NCBI GenBank assembly: GCA_021827445.1
Contig: JAKAVW010000071.1
Location: 1-11,098 of the forward strand
Direction of reading: 5' to 3'
DNA: 11,098 nucleotides
Source of the DNA: Pseudomonadota bacterium
GTDB lineage: Bacteria; Pseudomonadota; Gammaproteobacteria; Acidithiobacillales; Acidithiobacillaceae
Shown: piece by piece, positions 7,771-11,098 of the stretch
How positions within the stretch are numbered: the first letter of the stretch is position 1
How the letters are laid out: each line of letters opens with the position of its first letter
Notes under the pieces: model-generated
Databases searched by the model: none
Seen by the model: the letters and a program-made list of their open reading frames with translations, nothing else
What the model was told of the DNA's origin: nothing
Position numbers and translations under genes: made by a program

Positions 7771-7778
7771 AAGTCACA
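7771..7778 (-). repeat. Candidate terminal 8 bp of the transposon (tnsA side)
   Basis: Read on the minus strand from 7778 this is TGTGACTT, directly followed by the outermost 18-bp repeat. Tn7-superfamily termini begin with TGT and are followed by the first TnsB site about eight bases in, so this is the best candidate for the exact end. The matching inverted copy at the other end is outside the window. Confidence 0.55.
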
Positions 7779-8085
7779 CCGCAGCAGCCATTTTTATCAT
7801 CAAAATAATATTGTCAGGTGTCCGCACTGTAGCGGTCAATCGATATGAACCCAGGAGAGAAGCGGACTTCAATTGGAGCATTGTGTAAGATGGGCTTTAA
7901 AGTAACTGCTATGGGAACTTGTTCTATCAACATTCATCAGTTGATAACGGGCCGCGATACCCGACCGCATCCTCTAGCGCTGCATCGAATACATTGATAG
8001 GGGAAGCCCGTCCACCAATTCGTTTCAACAGTTCATTGCAAATGAAAATCGCGATTGCACATCGGGATTCATGGAGAGCAGATAA
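7779..8085. other. Gene-free stretch between the transposon end and the helicase-nuclease gene
   Basis: No convincing gene is seen in these 307 bp. Two short plus-strand frames (ending near 7888 and 7997) lack ribosome-binding sites. A perfect 7-bp inverted repeat lies at 7925-7946, and a looser GTCCGC/GCGGAC pair at 7820-7825 and 7862-7867. The promoter of the following gene must be here or further upstream, but I could not find a convincing -35/-10 pair. The last bases hold its ribosome-binding site (GGAGAG from 8073). No tRNA or recognisable gene end is present that would explain why the transposon inserted here. Confidence 0.6.
7925..7946. promoter_or_regulatory. Perfect 7-bp inverted repeat, possible operator
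   Basis: TATCAAC (7925-7931) and GTTGATA (7940-7946) flank an 8-base centre, 140 bp upstream of the helicase-nuclease start. The 15-bp centre-to-centre spacing is plausible for a dimeric repressor. No regulator gene is visible nearby, and a chance palindrome of this size is possible. Confidence 0.3.
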
Positions 8086-10563
8086 ATGCCGATAGATTTT
8101 GATGACATCCTTGATGACGACGATTCCATTGTCATAGACCCACGCGATATTTTCCTAACTTTGGATCGCGATAAGACATTTGCATTTCCACGCGATATTC
8201 AAACCGAAGTCATGAAAGAGTGGTTCAGGAAAAGGGATCAACTGGACACTGTTATCAAACTAAATGTCGGCAGCGGAAAGACGTTGGTCGGGTTATTGAT
8301 CCTACAAAGCTCGCTGAATGAGAAAATCGCCCCGGCTGTCTATATCGCGCCTGACAGACAACTAGTCGATCAGGTTATTGCTGAAGCGAAAACTCTCGGC
8401 ATCGAGGTCACCGGCGATCCTCATAATGCGGATTTTCAGTCTGGCGACCGGATTCTGGTCACAACAATCCATAGGCTATTTAATGGGAAGTCAGTATTCG
8501 GCATTGGCGCAGAAAGCGTTAAGATCAAGATTGGTACAATCGTGATCGACGATGCCCACGCCTGCGTCGCGACCATCACGGAACAGTTCAGGATTGAACT
8601 TCACAATACGCATGCTGCCTATAGTGAAATCCTCAGAATCGTCGAATCAGACTTAAAGCGGCAAAGTCCTGCACGCTTTTTGGATGTCCAATCGAGCGAT
8701 CCGCACGCCGTTATGGAAGTACCATATTGGGCTTGGATCAATGCTCAGGATGAAATACTGAAAACCTTGCATAGCTATAAGAACGACGAAGAGCTAGAAT
8801 TTTCCTATCCGCTTCTTCGGGATATTTTGCCGCTTTGCCGCTGTGTAATCAGCGGCCAGAGACTTGAAATCGAGCCGGATTGTCCTCCAACTGATCTGGT
8901 GCGGGCGTTTGCCCGCGCTAAGCGCAGAATTTATATGACGGCGACGCTTGCTGACGACAGCGTGTTAGTCACGCATTTTGGTGCTGACCCCAACAAGCTC
9001 TCTGATCCGATTGTTCCTGTGTCTTCCCAATCTATGGGTGAACGTATGATCCTCATGCCGCAGGAACTCAACCCAGAAATCACCTTGAAAGAAATTAAGG
9101 TTCTGCTCGCCAATCTGGCGAAGAAAGAAAATGTTGTTGTAATTGTCCCTTCAAAAGATGCCTCAAACGAGTGGGCTGGTGTTGCCGACCAAATTCTCAC
9201 AGCCTCGAACGTCATGGAGGGCGTGGATAAACTGCGTGACGGTCATGTTGGGCTGACGGTTCTCGTGAACAGATATGACGGGATTGACCTTCCGCACGAT
9301 GCGTGCCGCGTCTTGGTGATATTTAACCTGCCCGAAGTGGCATCGTTTTCAGACCTGGCGGACATGGCTATTCTAAGTGACTCTCAGATCAATCTCCGGC
9401 GGCAGATGCAACGTGTTGAACAAGGTATGGGACGTGGTGTCCGTTCCAATGACGATTATTGTGTTGTGCTGCTTGCCGGATCGAAACTCATACGCCGCGT
9501 GAAGTCACCAGATGGGATAAAGCTGTTGACGGCAGCTACGCGGGCACAGCTCGATCTTTCAAAAAAAATCGCCAAGCGGCTCGCTGGGGTCGATATTGAT
9601 GGTATTGCAAGCGTCATTGATCAGTGCCTCAGGCGCGATCCATCTTGGGTCAAAGTCAGCAAGAAAACACTACTAAAAGCCCAGGCCAAAACGGGGTTGG
9701 TTCTCGACAAAGCCAGCGTTGCAGTGCGGCATGCCTTCGATACCGCCCGCTCTGGTGACTACAAAGCCGCTGCCAAGTTAATGAGTATCGCCACCAATGC
9801 GGCAAACGATGACGACGAAAGAGCATGGCTCATGTCGAAGCTGGCCGCCATGCTGCATCATATGAACCCGGCAGAGTCGCAAAAAACGTTGCTAGCGGCG
9901 TACCGGTTGAATCCGAACGTTCTACGTCCCTTGGAAGGCATCGTCTACCAGAAGCTCACAGCCGAAAAGGGCCTGCAGGTGCAAGAGGTGCAATCTTATC
10001 ACCAGAAATGCTTTCACGAAGCCGCCGACCGTATACTTTACGTCAATCAGCTTACGGATGATTTGTACTTTCAAAGGGTATCGTCGGACAAATTCGAGGC
10101 TGCTATCAATGACGTTGCCCGGTTCATCGGACTACATGCTCAACGCCCCGAAAAACAGTTCAATGACGGTCCCGACAACCTGTGGGTATTGCCATGTGGA
10201 TCGTTCCTAGTCATAGAGTGCAAGAACAACGCAAAATCCGAGAAGGGCATTTCGAAAACCGATCTGGGGCAACTCGATCAAGCTATGTCCTGGTTTTACC
10301 GAAAATATACGAAAGCCGCGACCGGTACACCCGTTATCATTCACCCGCTACGGACGCTGGGTGACGGTGCGTCCGAAGTCGACGGGATGCGGGTTATCAC
10401 GGAAAAAGAACTCAATAAGTTACGAAAGGCGCTCACCAAATTCGCCAAATCTCTCGGTGATCCAGACATTCTCAATAGTCATAAGCAGGTAAACGATCTG
10501 CTCTCTTTTCACGGACTCAACGGCAATGAATTTTTGACACGGCATACCACCATGTTGAAATGA
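8086..10563 (+). CDS. SF2 helicase (DinG/Rad3-like) fused to a C-terminal PD-(D/E)XK nuclease, probable defence protein
   Basis: The protein has 825 residues. The ATG at 8086 is the first possible start (an in-frame TAA precedes it) and has GGAGAG nine or so bases upstream. Helicase motifs in order: Walker A NVGSGKT at 60-66, motif Ia YIAPDRQLVDQ at 86-96, the DDAH form of the DEAH box at 155-158, MTATLADDS at 284-292, a motif V-like RYDGIDLPHDACRVLVI at 396-412, and motif VI QRVEQGMGRGVR at 442-453, which resembles DinG/XPD enzymes. Residues about 480-660 are helical with no assigned domain. At 694-713, DGPDNLW followed by FLVIECK gives a textbook PD-(D/E)XK nuclease site (D697, E711, K713), with a supporting QLDQAMSWF at 729-737. 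Helicase-nuclease fusions of this kind are common in anti-phage systems. I cannot match it to a named one. It lies outside the inferred transposon end and has no visible partner gene. Confidence 0.88.
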   Translation: MPIDFDDILDDDDSIVIDPRDIFLTLDRDKTFAFPRDIQTEVMKEWFRKRDQLDTVIKLNVGSGKTLVGLLILQSSLNEKIAPAVYIAPDRQLVDQVIAEAKTLGIEVTGDPHNADFQSGDRILVTTIHRLFNGKSVFGIGAESVKIKIGTIVIDDAHACVATITEQFRIELHNTHAAYSEILRIVESDLKRQSPARFLDVQSSDPHAVMEVPYWAWINAQDEILKTLHSYKNDEELEFSYPLLRDILPLCRCVISGQRLEIEPDCPPTDLVRAFARAKRRIYMTATLADDSVLVTHFGADPNKLSDPIVPVSSQSMGERMILMPQELNPEITLKEIKVLLANLAKKENVVVIVPSKDASNEWAGVADQILTASNVMEGVDKLRDGHVGLTVLVNRYDGIDLPHDACRVLVIFNLPEVASFSDLADMAILSDSQINLRRQMQRVEQGMGRGVRSNDDYCVVLLAGSKLIRRVKSPDGIKLLTAATRAQLDLSKKIAKRLAGVDIDGIASVIDQCLRRDPSWVKVSKKTLLKAQAKTGLVLDKASVAVRHAFDTARSGDYKAAAKLMSIATNAANDDDERAWLMSKLAAMLHHMNPAESQKTLLAAYRLNPNVLRPLEGIVYQKLTAEKGLQVQEVQSYHQKCFHEAADRILYVNQLTDDLYFQRVSSDKFEAAINDVARFIGLHAQRPEKQFNDGPDNLWVLPCGSFLVIECKNNAKSEKGISKTDLGQLDQAMSWFYRKYTKAATGTPVIIHPLRTLGDGASEVDGMRVITEKELNKLRKALTKFAKSLGDPDILNSHKQVNDLLSFHGLNGNEFLTRHTTMLK

Positions 10564-10571
10564 ATAAAAAT

Positions 10572-10591
10572 CCCCGCAGCTAGCTGCGGGG
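10572..10591. terminator. Bidirectional intrinsic terminator between convergent genes
   Basis: CCCCGCAGCTAGCTGCGGGG is a perfect 20-bp palindrome lying 8 bp after the helicase-nuclease stop. Read on the minus strand it is followed by ATTTTTATT, a good U-tract, so it best stops transcripts of the small minus-strand gene. Read on the plus strand the following U-run is weaker, but a second run (GCTTTTTGTTTGATTTT) begins 14 bp later. It therefore probably serves both convergent genes. Confidence 0.8.
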
Positions 10592-10701
10592 TATTCCTTC
10601 TGCCGCTTTTTGTTTGATTTTGCTGCAAGCAGCGGGGAATAAGACCCAAAGAGATTCAAATTCAACGTTATGTTTTGCATGTACATAAATTAAAAAAGAA
10701 T

Positions 10702-10848
10702 TTAGGGCAGAACCCTGGCGACACTCTGTAGCGATACTACCCAAAATGGTTGGGTCATAAGGTATGACCCAAAGAATGCAAGCCATCCAAGGATGACCAG
10801 GGTGGAGTTGCTTAGCAATCCAGATTTTGAAAACAGTTGTTTTACCAT
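10702..10848 (-). CDS. Small hypothetical membrane protein, 48 aa
   Basis: The start is the ATG at 10848, chosen because GAGAGGT lies about eight bases upstream. The frame extends to 10941 but that longer start has no ribosome-binding site. The protein opens with MVKQLFSKSGLL, a short basic-amphipathic stretch. One hydrophobic segment of about 20 residues follows (LVILGWLAFFGSYLMTQPFW, roughly 18-37), then a short tail ending VARVLP. This suggests a single-span inner-membrane peptide or a small toxin-like or leader peptide. I do not recognise the family. It converges on the helicase-nuclease gene and shares its terminator. The middle of the coding sequence is unusually rich in inverted repeats (separate entry), which could mean regulation by RNA structure. 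No antitoxin or partner gene is visible in the window. Confidence 0.6.
   Translation of the reverse strand: MVKQLFSKSGLLSNSTLVILGWLAFFGSYLMTQPFWVVSLQSVARVLP
10739..10771 (-). repeat. Two overlapping, mutually exclusive hairpins inside the 48-aa gene
   Basis: TGGGTCATA at 10751-10759 pairs perfectly with TATGACCCA at 10763-10771 (9-bp stem, 3-base loop). ACCCAA at 10739-10744 pairs with TTGGGT at 10750-10755 (6-bp stem, 5-base loop). They share bases 10751-10755, so the RNA can form only one at a time, as in attenuators. No regulatory role has been shown. Confidence 0.5.
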
Positions 10849-11098
10849 GGCTGTTACCTCTCTTAGTTTAATGTTATACTTCAATTGGAAATCGCCAGGT
10901 TTCTGCTCCGCAGTGCGTACTGCCCTGAATACTCTCCCCATGATTCTAGCTTGATAACCTCTGTTGCTGTTTTACTCCTTACCCCTGAATTACCATTAGT
11001 CTAACGGACATTGCGACTCGCGCCACCCCAGAGGATGAAAGAGAATGGGGGGTGAGGAGATGGCGGATTGAGGTCGAGCAAGTTTTTGGTGATTCCAT
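10849..11098. other. Upstream region of the 48-aa gene, no gene recognised
   Basis: These 250 bp should contain the promoter of the small minus-strand gene. An AT-rich TATAAC is present 20-25 bp before its ribosome-binding site, but no good -35 partner was found. A minus-strand frame of about 39 codons enters from the right edge and ends near 10980. It has no supporting features and may be the tail of a gene beyond the window or chance. Confidence 0.4.

Larger units (their letters stand above)
1..7778. mobile_element. Tn7-like transposon (tniCABDE type), tnsA-side end and most of the body
   Basis: The five minus-strand genes tnsA, tnsB, tnsC, tniQ and a tniE-like gene form a complete heteromeric transposition module of the Tn7 superfamily. 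The order is the one I recall for Tn6022/AbaR-type elements (tniC, tniA, tniB, tniD, tniE). The right boundary at 7778 is inferred: read on the minus strand, the sequence from 7778 begins TGTGACTT and is followed at once by an 18-bp repeat that recurs three more times toward tnsA. This mirrors Tn7, where a short TGT terminus precedes the first TnsB site. The left end was not found, so the element is assumed to run past position 1, with the dnd-like genes as cargo. No target-site duplication can be checked because only one end is present. Confidence 0.75.

Noticed and set aside
7828..7845. TGTAGCGGTCAATCGATA, a possible fifth end repeat outside the proposed terminus
   Set aside because: It shares the first eight bases with the site at 7674, but only about 11 of 18 overall, and no TGT terminus lies at the right distance beyond it. 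If it were real, the transposon end would be further right than 7778.
7685..7997. Two short plus-strand frames (67 and 35 codons) upstream of the helicase-nuclease gene
   Set aside because: There is no ribosome-binding site, the composition is not protein-like, and the first runs across the transposon end repeats.
7866..10889. 12-bp direct repeat ACTTCAATTGGA at 7866-7877 and 10878-10889 flanking the helicase-nuclease gene
   Set aside because: A few 12-base matches are expected by chance in a window this long, and the flanking bases do not extend the match or suggest an element boundary.
1..11098. CRISPR arrays or Cas genes, as in CRISPR-associated Tn7-like transposons
   Set aside because: No regularly spaced repeats and no Cas-like proteins are seen. 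The TniQ is followed by a zinc-ribbon gene instead.

Overview
The window holds most of a Tn7-like transposon, lying on the minus strand (about 1-7778), followed on the right by flanking DNA with an apparent anti-phage helicase-nuclease gene and a small membrane-protein gene. Gene content and tightly overlapping reading frames fit a proteobacterium. Nothing in the sequence fixes the genus.

Transposition module (1700-7664, reading right to left): tnsA (endonuclease), tnsB (DDE transposase), tnsC (TniB-type AAA ATPase), tniQ (target selector), then a gene for a protein with twelve CxxC motifs and a helical C-terminal half. The order matches the tniC-A-B-D-E module of Tn6022/AbaR-type elements, as I recall it. 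Neighbouring genes overlap by 4, 8 or 40 bases, so this is one transcription unit. Four 18-bp direct repeats lie at the tnsA start and outward to 7770. Just beyond the outermost is a TGT...-type terminus at 7778. These are the probable TnsB-binding sites and the tnsA-side end of the element. The other end is outside the window.

Cargo (1-1666): 33 bp behind the fifth transposition gene is a DndC-family gene (DNA phosphorothioation sulfurtransferase). It overlaps by ATGA a 77-aa protein that resembles small proteins accompanying DNA-modification systems. The end of an unrecognised gene comes in from the left on the plus strand and converges on them. No dndA, B, D or E is visible.

Two breaks stand out. 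The tniE-like gene and dndC each carry one in-frame nonsense codon (TAG at 2393-2395, TAA at 1472-1474), with reading frame and protein similarity continuing on both sides. The dndC stop lies just after the SGGKDS ATP-binding loop. As written, both genes are disabled by single substitutions, while tnsA, tnsB, tnsC and tniQ are intact.

Right flank (7779-11098): a 307-bp gene-free stretch, an 825-aa SF2 (DinG/Rad3-like) helicase fused to a C-terminal PD-(D/E)XK nuclease, a bidirectional terminator, and a convergent 48-aa single-membrane-segment protein. The coding sequence of the latter contains two mutually exclusive hairpins.
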